Source of the DNA: Uliginosibacterium gangwonense DSM 18521
GTDB lineage: Bacteria; Pseudomonadota; Gammaproteobacteria; Burkholderiales; Rhodocyclaceae
NCBI RefSeq assembly: GCF_000373965.1
Contig: NZ_KB892839.1
Coordinates: forward strand, 197 to 64,196
Direction of reading: 5' to 3'
DNA: 64,000 nt
Under the pieces are notes generated by a model, which saw only the letters and a list, made by a program, of their open reading frames with translations, was not told where the DNA came from and made no database searches. The position numbers were made by a program, and so were the translations under genes. This document shows, piece after piece, positions 29,871 through 39,559 of the stretch (position 1 is its first letter; every line of letters starts with the position of its first letter).

Positions 29871-30227
29871 TTATCGTTTGGCGCCGGATTTTTCATTCAA
29901 GGCGATATTCACGCACCATGTCAGGATGCTGTAGAGCAGCGCCCCCCACATTGCCGACCAGAACCCCGGCACATAAAACCCCTGCACCATCTCGGATACC
30001 AGCCAGAAGAGAAAGGCGTTGATGACCAAGGCGAAAAACCCCAGGGTCAGCACCGTTACCGGCAGCGTGAACAGCAACAGCACCGGGCGGATCAGTGCAT
30101 TCATCAGGCCAATCAACAATGCTGCCACCAATGCGGCGGTATAGCTACGAACCTGGATCGAAGTGACCACCTCTGGAATCAGCATCAAGGCAAGCGCATT
30201 CAGCGCCCAACGCAACAAAGTCTGCAC
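29871..30227 (-). CDS. Small membrane protein, phage holin superfamily IV (4-TMS)
   Basis: A 118-residue, very hydrophobic protein with four predicted membrane segments (around residues 4-22, 28-50, 55-80 and 88-110). LLIGLMNALIRPVLLLFTLPVTVLTLGFFALVIN is read in two adjoining pieces here: LMNALIRPVLLLF and LPVTVLTLGFFALVIN. These are the hallmark of this widespread family of unknown role. It is not evidence for a prophage. The start is GTG at 30227 with AAGGAGG six bases upstream. It is directly coupled to the TPR-glycosyltransferase gene. Confidence 0.8.
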   Translation of the reverse strand: MQTLLRWALNALALMLIPEVVTSIQVRSYTAALVAALLIGLMNALIRPVLLLFTLPVTVLTLGFFALVINAFLFWLVSEMVQGFYVPGFWSAMWGALLYSILTWCVNIALNEKSGAKR

Positions 30228-30470
30228 AACCGCCTCCTTACATGAGAATGCAACAGCTTTCGTGATCTTACTGCGAAGGGGGGCATTGTTGCTTGGGGGG
30301 GCTTAAATGGCAAGCCATGCTTGGTAGTTGTCTTTTGGCGGCGCTAACTGACAAAAATTGAGCTCATTGAGGTCAATGGCTTTTTTACCCATTTGGATTA
30401 GTGTCGTGTTGAAATGCGTACTTGAATGGAGACGAAGGGCAAAATAACTTCTGGCTTAAGTTAAGCCGCT

Positions 30471-31088
30471 TTAATGAGTTCGTTTGTGGCACAGTTCAAA
30501 ATGTAGACTGTGCTGAAGTTGCTTTGGGCAAAATTGATTTTTTTTGTCAACGGCAGCAAACAGCTTGTTCCATGCGCTTCGGCCAAGCAACGTGACGCTA
30601 TCAAAAGCAATTAATAAAACAGTTCCTGTAGAGTAGGATATTTTTATTTTCTTTTGGAAGCGTTCGGCAATGCCCGCCGCTGTCTTGTTGATTTCGTCAT
30701 CATAGTCAACTACGACAGGTGTTGCGATGATGGCTCTGGATTGTTTGCTACGCGCTATGGGGCCAGCGCCTGGTGCTATGCCTTGGCTCTGTAAAAGTTC
30801 TCGGCGCAACGCCTCTTCGTAATCATCGACAAAAGTGACCTGAATATCAAAAATTCGTTCTCGAAAACCTTTTTGCGTGATGCGCCCATCGGCGACACCA
30901 TCATCTCCAAATGCCTGAACTTCTATATGAAGCCCTGGTTGTTTCAGGTGTAGAGCTAAGCGTGAGATTGGATACCATTCTTCAAGTAGCAGTTTGCTGC
31001 GGCCTCTTCGTTTGTGGTAATCCTCATTTGAAAGGGCTTCTATTTGGTGTTCGACTTCGGCTGCAAAACTTAGTGCTGAACCATGCAT
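30471..31088 (-). CDS. Hypothetical protein, family not recognised
   Basis: A 205-residue soluble-looking protein with no motif I recognise. It is rich in charged residues (HKRRGRSKLLLEEWYPISR near residue 30) with a middle segment IATPVVVDYDDEINKTAAG and a C-terminal VLLIAFDSVTLLGRSAWNK stretch. GGAG lies eight bases before the ATG at 31088, supporting a real gene. The surrounding 30.3-31.7 kb stretch is AT-rich compared with neighbouring operons, which suggests recent acquisition. The 240-base gap from 30228 to 30470 shows nothing else. Confidence 0.6.
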   Translation of the reverse strand: MHGSALSFAAEVEHQIEALSNEDYHKRRGRSKLLLEEWYPISRLALHLKQPGLHIEVQAFGDDGVADGRITQKGFRERIFDIQVTFVDDYEEALRRELLQSQGIAPGAGPIARSKQSRAIIATPVVVDYDDEINKTAAGIAERFQKKIKISYSTGTVLLIAFDSVTLLGRSAWNKLFAAVDKKNQFCPKQLQHSLHFELCHKRTH

Positions 31089-31164
31089 GATGTCTCTCCT
31101 CGTATGTCAAAATGCATGTAAGTAGAGCTATTTGTGTAGCTGGCGTTTTTGTTTGGAGGTTAAA

Positions 31165-31506
31165 TTATGCATTTGCAATATAAATAAGCCATGAAATCAA
31201 TGAGGATATTTGAATCCAATGGGCGATAAACAACCAGCTTCCCCAGGCAAGTGATTTTGGGCAGTCTTTTAGTTCGCTCCTGTACTTGCGAAATAGAATT
31301 AGCCTCGAAAAAGGTACAAAAAGCATCCTTCCAAATATGTTTGGGGATGTTGCCGAAACACCTAGCGATTTGTATAGACTTGGAGCCTCTAGCTTTACCG
31401 CATCGATAAAAGGTTGGCAAAGTACGGAAAAAACCAAACTTGAAATGATTAGAAAGTAGAAAGGTAGTTCAGTCATAACCCCAAAAAATTTCTGAATGAA
31501 AACCAT
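31165..31506 (-). CDS. Hypothetical membrane protein
   Basis: About 113 residues, mostly hydrophobic at both ends: PFYFLIISSLVFSVLCQPF near residue 16 and WGSWLFIAHWIQISSLISW near the C-terminus, suggesting two or three membrane segments with a basic loop (RLILFRKYRSELKDC) between. No family is recognised. The ATG at 31506 is used; a TTG at 31527 is also in frame. No clear ribosome site was seen, so the call is weak. It lies in the same AT-rich patch as the gene at 30471. Confidence 0.42.
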   Translation of the reverse strand: MVFIQKFFGVMTELPFYFLIISSLVFSVLCQPFIDAVKLEAPSLYKSLGVSATSPNIFGRMLFVPFSRLILFRKYRSELKDCPKSLAWGSWLFIAHWIQISSLISWLIYIANA

Positions 31507-31784
31507 AGCTGACGAGATAAAACGCAACCAAACTTAAGAAAATTAGCTGAGTCTCCTGGTCTGGCGAACAAAGTGCTTCTCAATTGGTTTGAGGACGGCT
31601 GGTCATGTTGTGGACTGTCAGTTCATAACGATTTGACAAGGGCCCTCTAAATTTTTTTAAAATGCTTTCGGTATTCTACTCTTTTGTGGCAGTTCGCGGT
31701 GTGTAGCATCAAAGACGCACTCACTGGACGACAGGGTAGGTCAAGCAAAGTCTTGCCGGTGATAGAGTGGGCAGCGCTGTGGCT

Positions 31785-32125
31785 TGGTGGAGGAGCGTGC
31801 GGGCCGAGATGCTCGCCGCGCAGCCCGGATTGCGTGTGGATGCGGGGGGAAGGATACCCCGGTCAATTTGCAGAAGCTGATTGTTGGACGTGGCCGGTTC
31901 ATTTTGCAAAACGATTTTGCCTTGGATGATGAGATCAAGCGGGACAAGTTGGGTGACAAGATAAAGATCCTGCCTGCCAAGTTCGACAAGGAGGGGGCCG
32001 AGCGTTATATGGTTGTTTCCAAGAAGGCCGCGCCGCAGATCAAGGAAAAGCTTCGTGCTGCACTGGATAAGCTCAACCGTAGCGGTGAGCTGGGCAAACT
32101 GTTTCGCCCCTATGCGCCGATGTGA
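31785..32125 (+). pseudogene. Remnant of a family 3 solute-binding protein (frameshifted, truncated)
   Basis: The last 85 residues in one frame (VNLQKLIVGRGRFILQNDFA through LGKLFRPYAPM) look like the C-terminus of a periplasmic solute-binding protein of bacterial family 3. The preceding 20 residues, VRAEMLAAQPGLRVDAGG, lie in a different frame (785-based), and the frames meet at a run of Gs near 31843-31853. No N-terminal domain or signal peptide precedes it. It is read as a decayed or interrupted gene; a sequencing error at the G run would not restore the missing front. It sits just upstream of sbp but is unrelated to it. Confidence 0.6.
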
Positions 32126-32252
32126 TGTTGAGCCGTTTATTGGCAAGCTCATGTTGCTTATTTTGTTTTGATCTAAGGAAATAGTTTTTTTGCAGAAAAT
32201 GTAGATAAAGACTCTGGGACAATCGGCTCCATTCCCCAAGGAGATTGTCACC

Positions 32253-33257
32253 ATGAAAAAAATCCTGCGTAATGTGCTGTTTGCTGGCGCTGTGAGCTTG
32301 TCCCTGCAAGGCGTGGCTTCGGCTGACACCACGCTTTTGAATGTGTCTTACGACGTGGCGCGGGACGTATTCAAGGACTACAACCCGCGCTTCATTGCGG
32401 CCTGGAAGGCCAAGTCTGGCGAGACTGTGGAGGTCAAGCAATCTCATGGTGGCTCCTCAAAGCAGGTGCGGGCAGTGGCTGACGGGTTGGAGGCGGATGT
32501 GGTGACGATGAACCAGCCTACCGACGTGAGTTTCCTGGCCGAGAAGGGGCTGGTGGCGACGGATTGGGCCAAGAAATTTCCCAACAACGCATCTCCCTAT
32601 ACCTCCACGATGGTGTTTATCGTCCGTAAAGGAAGCCCGAAGGGTTTCAAGGATTGGAGTGATCTGATCAAACCAGGGGTGGCGATCACCATTCCGCACC
32701 CCAAGAATACCGGCAATGGCCGCAATACCTATCTGGCGGCTTGGGGTTGGGCATTGCGCCAGCCGGGCGGCAATGAGAAAAGCGCTGCCGCATTTGTGAG
32801 TGCTTTCCTTAAGAATGTGCCCGCTTTTGCTCCGGGCGGACGTGACGCGACAACCAACTTTATCCAGCGTGGGCAAGGCGATGTGCTGATCACCTTTGAA
32901 AGCGAAGCCGAGCTGATTGCCCGTGAATTTGGGCGTGGCAATTTCGATGTGGTGTACCCGAGCCAATCCTTGCTGACTGAATTCCCGGTCGCTATCGTGG
33001 AAAAGGTGGTCGACAAGCACAACACCCGCAAGCAGGCTCGTGCTTACCTGGAGTATCTGTGGAGCAAGGATGGGCAGGAGAATGCAGCGCAGAATTACCT
33101 GCGCCCGCATGACCCGGAAGTGTTCAAGAAATATGCAGCACAGTTCCCCGCGATCAAGACCTTTACAGTGGATGAAGTGTTCGGCAGTTGGGATAAGGCC
33201 TTTGCAGCACACTTCAAAGACGGTGGCAGTTTTGACCGCCTCTTTCAGGCCAAGTAA
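32253..33257 (+). CDS. sbp: Sulfate/thiosulfate-binding periplasmic protein
   Basis: A 334-residue periplasmic binding protein with a clear signal peptide (MKKILRNVLFAGAVSLSLQG, cleavage near VASA). VSYDVARDVFKDYNPRF, VKQSHGGSSKQVRAVADGLE and GNGRNTYLAAWGWALR are hallmarks of Sbp/CysP. It captures sulfate or thiosulfate and delivers it to CysTWA. AAGGAG precedes the ATG by nine bases. It heads the importer operon and is followed by a terminator-like hairpin that probably keeps this protein more abundant than the membrane parts. Confidence 0.92.
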   Translation: MKKILRNVLFAGAVSLSLQGVASADTTLLNVSYDVARDVFKDYNPRFIAAWKAKSGETVEVKQSHGGSSKQVRAVADGLEADVVTMNQPTDVSFLAEKGLVATDWAKKFPNNASPYTSTMVFIVRKGSPKGFKDWSDLIKPGVAITIPHPKNTGNGRNTYLAAWGWALRQPGGNEKSAAAFVSAFLKNVPAFAPGGRDATTNFIQRGQGDVLITFESEAELIAREFGRGNFDVVYPSQSLLTEFPVAIVEKVVDKHNTRKQARAYLEYLWSKDGQENAAQNYLRPHDPEVFKKYAAQFPAIKTFTVDEVFGSWDKAFAAHFKDGGSFDRLFQAK

Positions 33258-33278
33258 TTCATCGACCCTTCTGGATGA

Positions 33279-33302
33279 GGCCGGGCTTGTTCCGGCCTTT
33301 TT
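33279..33302 (+). terminator. Intercistronic terminator/attenuator hairpin after sbp
   Basis: A perfect six-base stem GGCCGG/CCGGCC with a seven-base loop is followed by five Ts. It lies between sbp and cysT, seven bases before cysT. Partial termination here would give more binding protein than permease. Confidence 0.6.
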
Positions 33303-33308
33303 ACTGTT

Positions 33309-34166
33309 ATGTTAAATGCATCGCGCCATAACGTATTGCCCGGCTTCAGCCTTTCGCTAGGCTATGTGCTGGTTTATCTTTCCCTGCTCGTGCTGATCCC
33401 GCTGGGTGGGCTTGTTGCCCGTAGCATGCAGATGTCTTTCTCTGATGTGTGGGCGATTGCCACCTCGCCACGTGCCTTGGCAGCCTATAAGGTGAGCTTC
33501 GGCTGTGCCTTGCTGGCGGCCATCGTGAATGCCTTCTTTGGCCTGATCGTGGCCTGGGTGCTGGTGCGCTATGACTTCTGGGGGCGCAAGCTGATCGATT
33601 CCTTTGTGGATCTGCCTTTCTCATTGCCGACAGCGGTGGCTGGCATTACCTTGACTTCCCTGTATGCCAATACGGGGTGGGTAGGGCAATATCTGGAACC
33701 CCTAGGTATCAAGGTGGCATTTACGCCGCTGGGCATTGTGGTGGCACTGATCTTTATTGGCATCCCGTTCGTGGTGCGAACCGTGCAGCCGGTGATTGAA
33801 GATATTGAAGCCGACGTGGAAGAGGCTGCCGCCACCTTGGGCGCGACGCGCTGGCAGACCTTCAGCAAGGTGCTGTTTCCTGCACTGGCGCCCGCATTGC
33901 TGACGGGTTTTACCTTGTCGTTTGCGCGTGCGGTGGGGGAGTATGGTTCTGTGATCTTCATCGCAGGAAATATGCCAATGGTGTCAGAAATCACGCCCTT
34001 GCTGATCATTTCAAAACTTGAGCAGTATGACTTGCCGGGAGCCATTGTGTTGGCGGTGGTGATGTTGGTGATCTCTTTTGTGTTGCTCTTGGCGATCAAT
34101 CTGCTGCAATGGTGGTCAGCCAACCGGCATAGCGGCAGGCATGTGGATGGAGGGGTACAGGCATGA
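33309..34166 (+). CDS. cysT: Sulfate/thiosulfate ABC transporter permease CysT
   Basis: A 285-residue inner-membrane permease with about six membrane spans. The cytoplasmic EAA loop that docks onto CysA reads [21 protein letters not shown] near residue 175-195. [19 protein letters not shown] and [19 protein letters not shown] are typical of CysT/CysU. It overlaps cysW by four bases. The ATG at 33309 lies just after the terminator-like hairpin. Confidence 0.92.
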   Translation: MLNASRHNVLPGFSLSLGYVLVYLSLLVLIPLGGLVARSMQMSFSDVWAIATSPRALAAYKVSFGCALLAAIVNAFFGLIVAWVLVRYDFWGRKLIDSFVDLPFSLPTAVAGITLTSLYANTGWVGQYLEPLGIKVAFTPLGIVVALIFIGIPFVVRTVQPVIEDIEADVEEAAATLGATRWQTFSKVLFPALAPALLTGFTLSFARAVGEYGSVIFIAGNMPMVSEITPLLIISKLEQYDLPGAIVLAVVMLVISFVLLLAINLLQWWSANRHSGRHVDGGVQA

Positions 34167-35035
34167 GCCGGATTCGTCGTGTCAATACCGAGCCGTTTGC
34201 CATCCGTTGCGTGTTGATTGCGCTGGCACTGGGGTTCTTGTTTTTCTTTCTGGGGCTGCCGTTGCTGGCGGTGTTTTCCGAAGCCTTCAAACAGGGCTTT
34301 GGCCCCTATTGGGATGCCTTGGCGGAGCCTGATGCACGCTCGGCGATCAAGTTGACGATTCTGGTGGCGCTGCTGGTGCTCCCGCTCAATATCCTGTTTG
34401 GTCTGGCGGCAGCGTGGGTGATTGCCAAATTCGATTTCAGGGGCAAGAGCCTGTTGCTGACCTTGATTGATCTGCCGTTTGCAGTCAGCCCGGTGGTGGC
34501 AGGGCTCCTGTTCATCCTGATTTTCGGGCGTCAGGGCTGGTTTGGCCCTTGGTTGTCTGACCATGACATCAAGATTATTTTCGCCATCCCCGGCATGGTG
34601 ATTGCCACCATGTTCATTACCGTACCGTACATCGCGCGGGAGTTGATCCCCTTGATGCAGTCCCAAGGTAAGGACGAAGAGGAAGCGGCGGTATCGCTGG
34701 GAGCTTCGGGGCTGCAGATGTTCTGGCGTGTCACCGTGCCAAATATCAAATGGGGGCTGCTTTATGGCGTCATTCTCGCCAATGCGCGGGCAATGGGGGA
34801 ATTTGGCGCGGTCAGCGTGGTCAGCGGCCATATCCGTGGAGAGACCAACACTTTGCCTCTGCATGTAGAGATTCTCTATAACGAATACAACTCGGTTGGC
34901 GCATTTGCGGCTGCCTCAGTGTTGGCCTTGCTGGCATTGGTGACGCTGGTGGCTAAGACCTTTGTGGAATGGCGTATGAAACAGGAAACAGCCATGCTCA
35001 ATGCGGAGCTGCCGGCTGAGAGGGTGCAAAAATGA
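34163..35035 (+). CDS. cysW: Sulfate/thiosulfate ABC transporter permease CysW
   Basis: A 290-residue permease that pairs with CysT. Its EAA loop reads [20 protein letters not shown] near residue 173. [20 protein letters not shown] and [21 protein letters not shown] are CysW-type blocks. About six membrane segments are predicted from hydrophobic runs. It overlaps both cysT and cysA by four bases. Confidence 0.92.
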   Translation: MSRIRRVNTEPFAIRCVLIALALGFLFFFLGLPLLAVFSEAFKQGFGPYWDALAEPDARSAIKLTILVALLVLPLNILFGLAAAWVIAKFDFRGKSLLLTLIDLPFAVSPVVAGLLFILIFGRQGWFGPWLSDHDIKIIFAIPGMVIATMFITVPYIARELIPLMQSQGKDEEEAAVSLGASGLQMFWRVTVPNIKWGLLYGVILANARAMGEFGAVSVVSGHIRGETNTLPLHVEILYNEYNSVGAFAAASVLALLALVTLVAKTFVEWRMKQETAMLNAELPAERVQK

Positions 35036-36105
35036 GTATCGAGGTTCGTAATATCACCAAGCGTTTCGGCAATTTCGTGGCGTTGGATAATGTTTCTTTG
35101 CAAATTCCCACGGGTGAGTTGGTCGCCTTGTTGGGGCCATCGGGCTGCGGCAAAACGACCTTGCTGCGCATTATTGCGGGTATGGAGAGTGCTGACGCGG
35201 GTAGCGTGTCATTTCACGGTGAGGATGCAACCCATGTGCATACCCGCGAACGCAAGGTGGGGTTCGTCTTCCAGCACTATGCCTTGTTCCGCCACATGAG
35301 TGTGTTCGATAACGTGGCGTTTGGACTCCGCGTGAAGCCCCGCAACGAGCGGCCCAGTGAAGCTCAGATCCGCGAACGGGTGATGACACTGCTCTCACTG
35401 GTGCAACTGGATTGGCTGGCCGACCGGTTCCCTGCTCAGCTCTCCGGTGGGCAACGCCAGCGTATTGCCTTGGCCCGCGCTTTGGCTGTGGAGCCCAAGG
35501 TGTTGCTGCTTGATGAGCCTTTTGGTGCACTTGATACTCAGGTTCGCAAGGAATTGCGTCGCTGGTTACGCCGTTTGCATGATGAAATGCACATTGCCTC
35601 GGTTTTCGTGACTCACGACCAGGAAGAAGCGCTGGAAGTGGCCGACCGCGTGGTGGTGATGAACAAGGGGCATGTTGAGCAGGTGGGGACGCCCGATGAG
35701 GTGTACTCTGCGCCAGCTTCACCGTTTGTCTATCGCTTCCTGGGTAATGTGAATGTCTTCCATAGCCGTATGCACGGGGAATGGGCCGAGGTGGGCCGTG
35801 GGGGACCCAAAACTCAGGATGAGAGCCTGGCCTTTGTGCGCCCACATGACATCGAAATTCAGCGCGAATCTACGGCGGGTTCTTTGTCTGCCCGTGTGCT
35901 GCATATACAGGCGATTGGCCCCCTGGTGCGCGTGGAGGTTGAGCACCAGGGTGAAATATTTGAGGTGGAATTGACGCGTGAGCGCCATGCCCAACTTGCC
36001 CTGCAGGAAAACGAGGTGGTATGGCTCAAGCCGCGTTCAATGCGCATCTTCCAAGGCGACCAACTGACGCAGGCGCATACCTTTGATCTTGGAGGCGGTA
36101 TCTGA
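35032..36105 (+). CDS. cysA: Sulfate/thiosulfate ABC transporter ATPase CysA
   Basis: A 357-residue ATPase. Walker [10 protein letters not shown] is near residue 34, the Q loop [12 protein letters not shown] near 80, the signature [15 protein letters not shown] near 135 and Walker [13 protein letters not shown] near 155. The C-terminal TOBE-like part begins around residue 240. CysA drives sulfate or thiosulfate uptake. It ends the plus-strand operon and converges with the DUF2726 gene 20 bases away. Confidence 0.93.
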   Translation: MSIEVRNITKRFGNFVALDNVSLQIPTGELVALLGPSGCGKTTLLRIIAGMESADAGSVSFHGEDATHVHTRERKVGFVFQHYALFRHMSVFDNVAFGLRVKPRNERPSEAQIRERVMTLLSLVQLDWLADRFPAQLSGGQRQRIALARALAVEPKVLLLDEPFGALDTQVRKELRRWLRRLHDEMHIASVFVTHDQEEALEVADRVVVMNKGHVEQVGTPDEVYSAPASPFVYRFLGNVNVFHSRMHGEWAEVGRGGPKTQDESLAFVRPHDIEIQRESTAGSLSARVLHIQAIGPLVRVEVEHQGEIFEVELTRERHAQLALQENEVVWLKPRSMRIFQGDQLTQAHTFDLGGGI

Positions 36106-36125
36106 GAACCAACTGCTTCACAACT

Positions 36126-36731
36126 TCAGGCCGAGGCACTGGCCTTGGATTTGAAGATCTGCTGCCGCATCGTTTCGCGGTCGGGCACGGCGTTGGCCTC
36201 CCAGTGCAGCAAACGGATGCGGCTCTGCTTGAGTAGCTGGGCTGCACGTTCTCGTAGTGGGTCGCTTGCGCCATGTTCAAGAAAGATGGCTACAACGGGG
36301 GTGAAATCCTTGCGGCAGACCACAAAATCGGCATGTACCCGGGGAGAGGCGCTCTGCGTACCCGGCAGCAGCCGTGCGATATCGACGCCGACCAGTAGCG
36401 GGTATTCGCCCACACAGCTCTTCAGTTGCAGGTAGATCAGTGAGCCCGCTTGGTCAAGCAAGGCCGCAGGGCGTTCGGCGCTTTTCTTGAGATCTGGCAT
36501 GGGCGCCACCACTGCGGCAGGATTGACTATCGTAGCCGCCGGGTCTCTGGCAGGCGCTGCTTTGGGTGAGGCGTTGGGAGATAGGTCCGCCTGCGCCTGG
36601 ACAACGAAAGCCATCTCCCGAGCGTCGTACTCCATCGTCCGGCCACCAAAGCGGCTTCGCCAGATATACCACACCCATATTACGCCCCCGACCAGGGCGG
36701 CGAAGAACAGAAAAATCAAAAAACCGGCCAA
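36126..36731 (-). CDS. DUF2726-like protein with one membrane segment
   Basis: A 201-residue protein: one N-terminal membrane helix (LIFLFFAALVGGVIWVWYIW), a linker rich in Ala and Pro, then a C-terminal domain resembling DUF2726, a nuclease-like fold of unknown role (PLLVGVDIARLLPG, RVHADFVVCRKDFTPVVAIF, LHWEANAVPD). The start is TTG at 36731 with AGGAGG about eight bases upstream. It faces the end of cysA and lies 116 bases downstream of the chemoreceptor gene, so it is probably independent of sulfate uptake. Confidence 0.7.
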   Translation of the reverse strand: MAGFLIFLFFAALVGGVIWVWYIWRSRFGGRTMEYDAREMAFVVQAQADLSPNASPKAAPARDPAATIVNPAAVVAPMPDLKKSAERPAALLDQAGSLIYLQLKSCVGEYPLLVGVDIARLLPGTQSASPRVHADFVVCRKDFTPVVAIFLEHGASDPLRERAAQLLKQSRIRLLHWEANAVPDRETMRQQIFKSKASASA

Positions 36732-36847
36732 AATAATCTCCTCCTGGCCGGATTTTAGCCTTATGGCATGGAGTCTGAATACCCTTGTGGCCTGCCTTCC
36801 GTCCGCTGGTGATCTTTTGCGGCAGTTGGCAGGGTTATTGGGATGGC

Positions 36848-38476
36848 TCAGATCTTGAAGCGGCTGACAATTTCCTTGAGGTTGTGGGCGATCTGTTCAA
36901 TGCCTTCGGCTGTTTCTGCCGTATGGGTGATGGAACTGCTGGTTTCCTCCGCCATCTGCGAGATGTCTTCCACCTGTACCGCAATGCTAGTGCTGGCCGT
37001 ACTTTGTTCCCGTGTGGCAGAGGCCACATCGGCCAAGCGGGTCAGCGTGGTTTCGGCACCCTGATGGATTTGGTTGAGCAGGGATGCAATTTCGTAGGTG
37101 ATGTTGACCCCACGGTCTACCTGTGGGATGGCTTCATTCATCACGCGTACCACGTCCTGGGTTTCCTGCTGCACGGCAGCGAGCATTTTCTCGATGTCTA
37201 CCGTAGCGGTAGCGGTGCGCTCGGCGAGTTTGCGTACTTCGTCGGCCACCACGGCAAAGCCGCGTCCTTGTTCCCCGGCACGTGCCGCTTCGATGGCCGC
37301 ATTGAGTGCGAGGAGGTTGGTTTGCCCGGCAATATCCTTGATCACCGCTGCAATGTTTGAGATTTGCCGGGCGGCGTCATCCAGGTGGATGATTTGCTGG
37401 CTGGCTTGCGACACGCTTGTGCTGATCTGTTCTATTGAGGCACTGGCCTCACCGACCCGCTTGACTCCACTCTTTGATAAATCTGCCGCTTGGCGGGAAG
37501 CGCTCTCGGTGCTTGAGGAACTGTCGGAAATATGGGTAATACTGACGGTGAGTTCTTCCATGGCAGCCGCCATGGAAGTTGTTGCGTCGGCCTGACGGCT
37601 GGCGGCGGCAGAAATCTGTTGGCTTGATGTGGTGATCAATGCCGTCTGGCTGTTCAGGGTGGAGGCGTCTGTGGCGATCTCAGAAATCATGCTGCGCAAT
37701 GAACCCACCATCTTGCCTAAGGTGGCGAGCATGCTGCCTGCTGGCGCATGGCTAATATTGACCAGCAGATCGCCTTCGGCAACGCGTTCCATGATGACGA
37801 TGCCTTCATGTGGCTCGCCACCCAATTGACGCAGTACGCTGGCTGCTATCAACCAGGAAACACCTAGCAGTGCGATGGCCAGTACGACCAGTTCGCTCAG
37901 TAGCCAGGTTGCTTTTGACCAGAAAGCTTGGTTGAGGTCATCAATATAGACGCCTGTGCCGATTACCCAATTCCAGTCTGGAATGAGGGCGGCATATGAT
38001 AGTTTGGGTTCCGGCGTGTCAGAGCCTGCCTTGGGAAACCAGTAATCAACAAATCCACCTCCATCGGCCGCCGCCTTGTTCATGGCTACCAGGATCAATT
38101 TGCCGTTGGCATCTTTTAGGTCAGCAAAGCGCTTGCCTTCACGCTCCGGCTTGGGGTCCAGCAATTGGTAGACGTAATCCGTGTTGAAAATGAAGAAGTA
38201 TTCGGTGGTGTCAAAGCGAACTTTGCGCAGTGCTTCAATGGCTGCCTTGCGCGCGTCGGCATCGGGCATCTGACCTGCCTTGGCAAGGTCTCGATAGTGG
38301 AGGATGACGCCGCTGGCGGTTTCAATCTGGGTTTTGATCTTGCTCTTGCGATCTTCCAGCATGCTGCTGCGCAGATCCTTGAGGCTCAAGGCGTTCATGA
38401 CGCCCATACCCAAAATGGCGGCCAGGCACATGAGAAACAGGCGTGTGCGAACCCGATAGTTCATAAACCAGTTCAT
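36848..38476 (-). CDS. Methyl-accepting chemotaxis protein with single Cache sensor
   Basis: A 542-residue chemoreceptor. A first membrane helix near residues 10-28 is followed by a periplasmic sCache_2-like sensor ([47 protein letters not shown]), a second helix near 190, a HAMP-like region and the cytoplasmic signalling hairpin. The hairpin tip reads [19 protein letters not shown] and [13 protein letters not shown]. No CheR-binding pentapeptide is present at the C-terminus. The ATG at 38476 has GGAGG upstream; the frame is open to 38554. A strong sigma-28-type promoter lies at 38512-38538. Confidence 0.92.
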   Translation of the reverse strand: MNWFMNYRVRTRLFLMCLAAILGMGVMNALSLKDLRSSMLEDRKSKIKTQIETASGVILHYRDLAKAGQMPDADARKAAIEALRKVRFDTTEYFFIFNTDYVYQLLDPKPEREGKRFADLKDANGKLILVAMNKAAADGGGFVDYWFPKAGSDTPEPKLSYAALIPDWNWVIGTGVYIDDLNQAFWSKATWLLSELVVLAIALLGVSWLIAASVLRQLGGEPHEGIVIMERVAEGDLLVNISHAPAGSMLATLGKMVGSLRSMISEIATDASTLNSQTALITTSSQQISAAASRQADATTSMAAAMEELTVSITHISDSSSSTESASRQAADLSKSGVKRVGEASASIEQISTSVSQASQQIIHLDDAARQISNIAAVIKDIAGQTNLLALNAAIEAARAGEQGRGFAVVADEVRKLAERTATATVDIEKMLAAVQQETQDVVRVMNEAIPQVDRGVNITYEIASLLNQIHQGAETTLTRLADVASATREQSTASTSIAVQVEDISQMAEETSSSITHTAETAEGIEQIAHNLKEIVSRFKI

Positions 38477-38511
38477 TACCGTGCCTCCATTCAGAAGTGT
38501 GCTACCTCTTG

Positions 38512-38538
38512 ATAACGGCGGAGGGGGCAAAATCCTTA
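38512..38538 (-). promoter_or_regulatory. Sigma-28 (FliA) type promoter for the chemoreceptor
   Basis: The minus strand reads TAAGGATT, exactly 11 bases, then GCCGTTAT. Six of eight -35 bases and six of eight -10 bases match the FliA consensus, with the canonical spacer. It lies 36 bases upstream of the start codon. This is the best sigma-28 match in the window. Confidence 0.75.
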
Positions 38539-38589
38539 AGGGGGATAGGGGCATGCATCAACAAGTCTTATATCATGCCAAAAGCCTTG

Positions 38590-39555
38590 CTACTCCTGCC
38601 ATCGGCTGGGTTCTTGCGCAGAAGCCTTTGTGACAAGTTGTGGCGGGATCAGTGCTATAGCATGGGGAAGAGGGCGCTTCTTGATCAAGGCGTAACCGTA
38701 TTCCACGGCTTTTTCTGCTTGCAAATCGGGTTGCTGGGCCAGCGTGGCGATGATCAGTGAGCCCACATCGCGCATCCTGGCACGGGTTTTCGGTGCCCCA
38801 TCGACGCCAACGATAAAAAATTCCGAGCGCCCGGCCTGTCGGGCTGCTTCCTCCGCTCCCATGGCTGTGGGGTCGTTGATAGCGAAAACTGCATCAATAT
38901 GCGGGTAAAGCGTGAGCAGATCGGTCATCTTAGCGAATCCTCCTTCTGCGCTGCCGCCCCCATCACGGTCGGCAGATAACATCTGTATGCTAGGGTAGGA
39001 TTTGAGTTTGGCGAGGCACCCGGCCACCCGGTCGATGGTTGCAGAGACACGCGGGCCGTTTATGATGACGAGCTTGCCGTGGCCCTTGAGTTGCTGGGCG
39101 ATGTATTCGCAGGCCAAGGTGCCGACAAGAACGTTGTCGGTGGTAATGGTGGCGTCCGCCCCTGCTGCGCGCACGTCTACAGCGATCACAGGGATGCCTG
39201 CGGCCTGGGCTTTGCGTACAGCAGGCTCAATGGCGACGGGGTCGGCTGCGGTAATGACAATCAGATCGACCTTCTTTTTGATGAATGAGTCAATCTGCAT
39301 AGCTTGTCGTGGCAGATCATAGGCGCTGGATGCGACAAATACCTGTACGTTCGGGCCAATCATGCGCCGGGCTGCTACCTCCACCCCATGGGCGATGCGC
39401 ACAAAGAAGGGGTTGCCCAGGTCGGTGACGGAGACGCCAATGCGGTGTAGTTCTCCTGCTTGGCAGGGGATGCCGCACACAATCAGAAAGATACCTGCTA
39501 GCCAGTGCATCCAGAATCGGTAGTATGAAAATACTTTTGGCATATAAAAATCCAT
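38590..39555 (-). CDS. Periplasmic sugar-binding sensor protein of a three-component system
   Basis: About 322 residues of the RbsB-like (Peripl_BP_4) family with a signal peptide (WLAGIFLIVCGIPCQA). It is clearly paralogous to the transporter SBP at 43320: both share IGVSV-DL-NPFFV, NDPTA-GAE, DRVAGC and VDGAP blocks. Its gene directly follows the hybrid kinase gene and is not next to transporter genes, so it probably binds the sugar and presents it to the kinase. The start at 39555 is four bases from the kinase stop; ATG 39543 is an alternative. Confidence 0.83.
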   Translation of the reverse strand: MDFYMPKVFSYYRFWMHWLAGIFLIVCGIPCQAGELHRIGVSVTDLGNPFFVRIAHGVEVAARRMIGPNVQVFVASSAYDLPRQAMQIDSFIKKKVDLIVITAADPVAIEPAVRKAQAAGIPVIAVDVRAAGADATITTDNVLVGTLACEYIAQQLKGHGKLVIINGPRVSATIDRVAGCLAKLKSYPSIQMLSADRDGGGSAEGGFAKMTDLLTLYPHIDAVFAINDPTAMGAEEAARQAGRSEFFIVGVDGAPKTRARMRDVGSLIIATLAQQPDLQAEKAVEYGYALIKKRPLPHAIALIPPQLVTKASAQEPSRWQE

Positions 39556-39559
39556 CACG

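Noticed and set aside
29871-30227. Prophage signal from a holin-family protein
   Set aside because: The 4-TMS holin superfamily IV is widespread in chromosomes, and no other phage genes are nearby.
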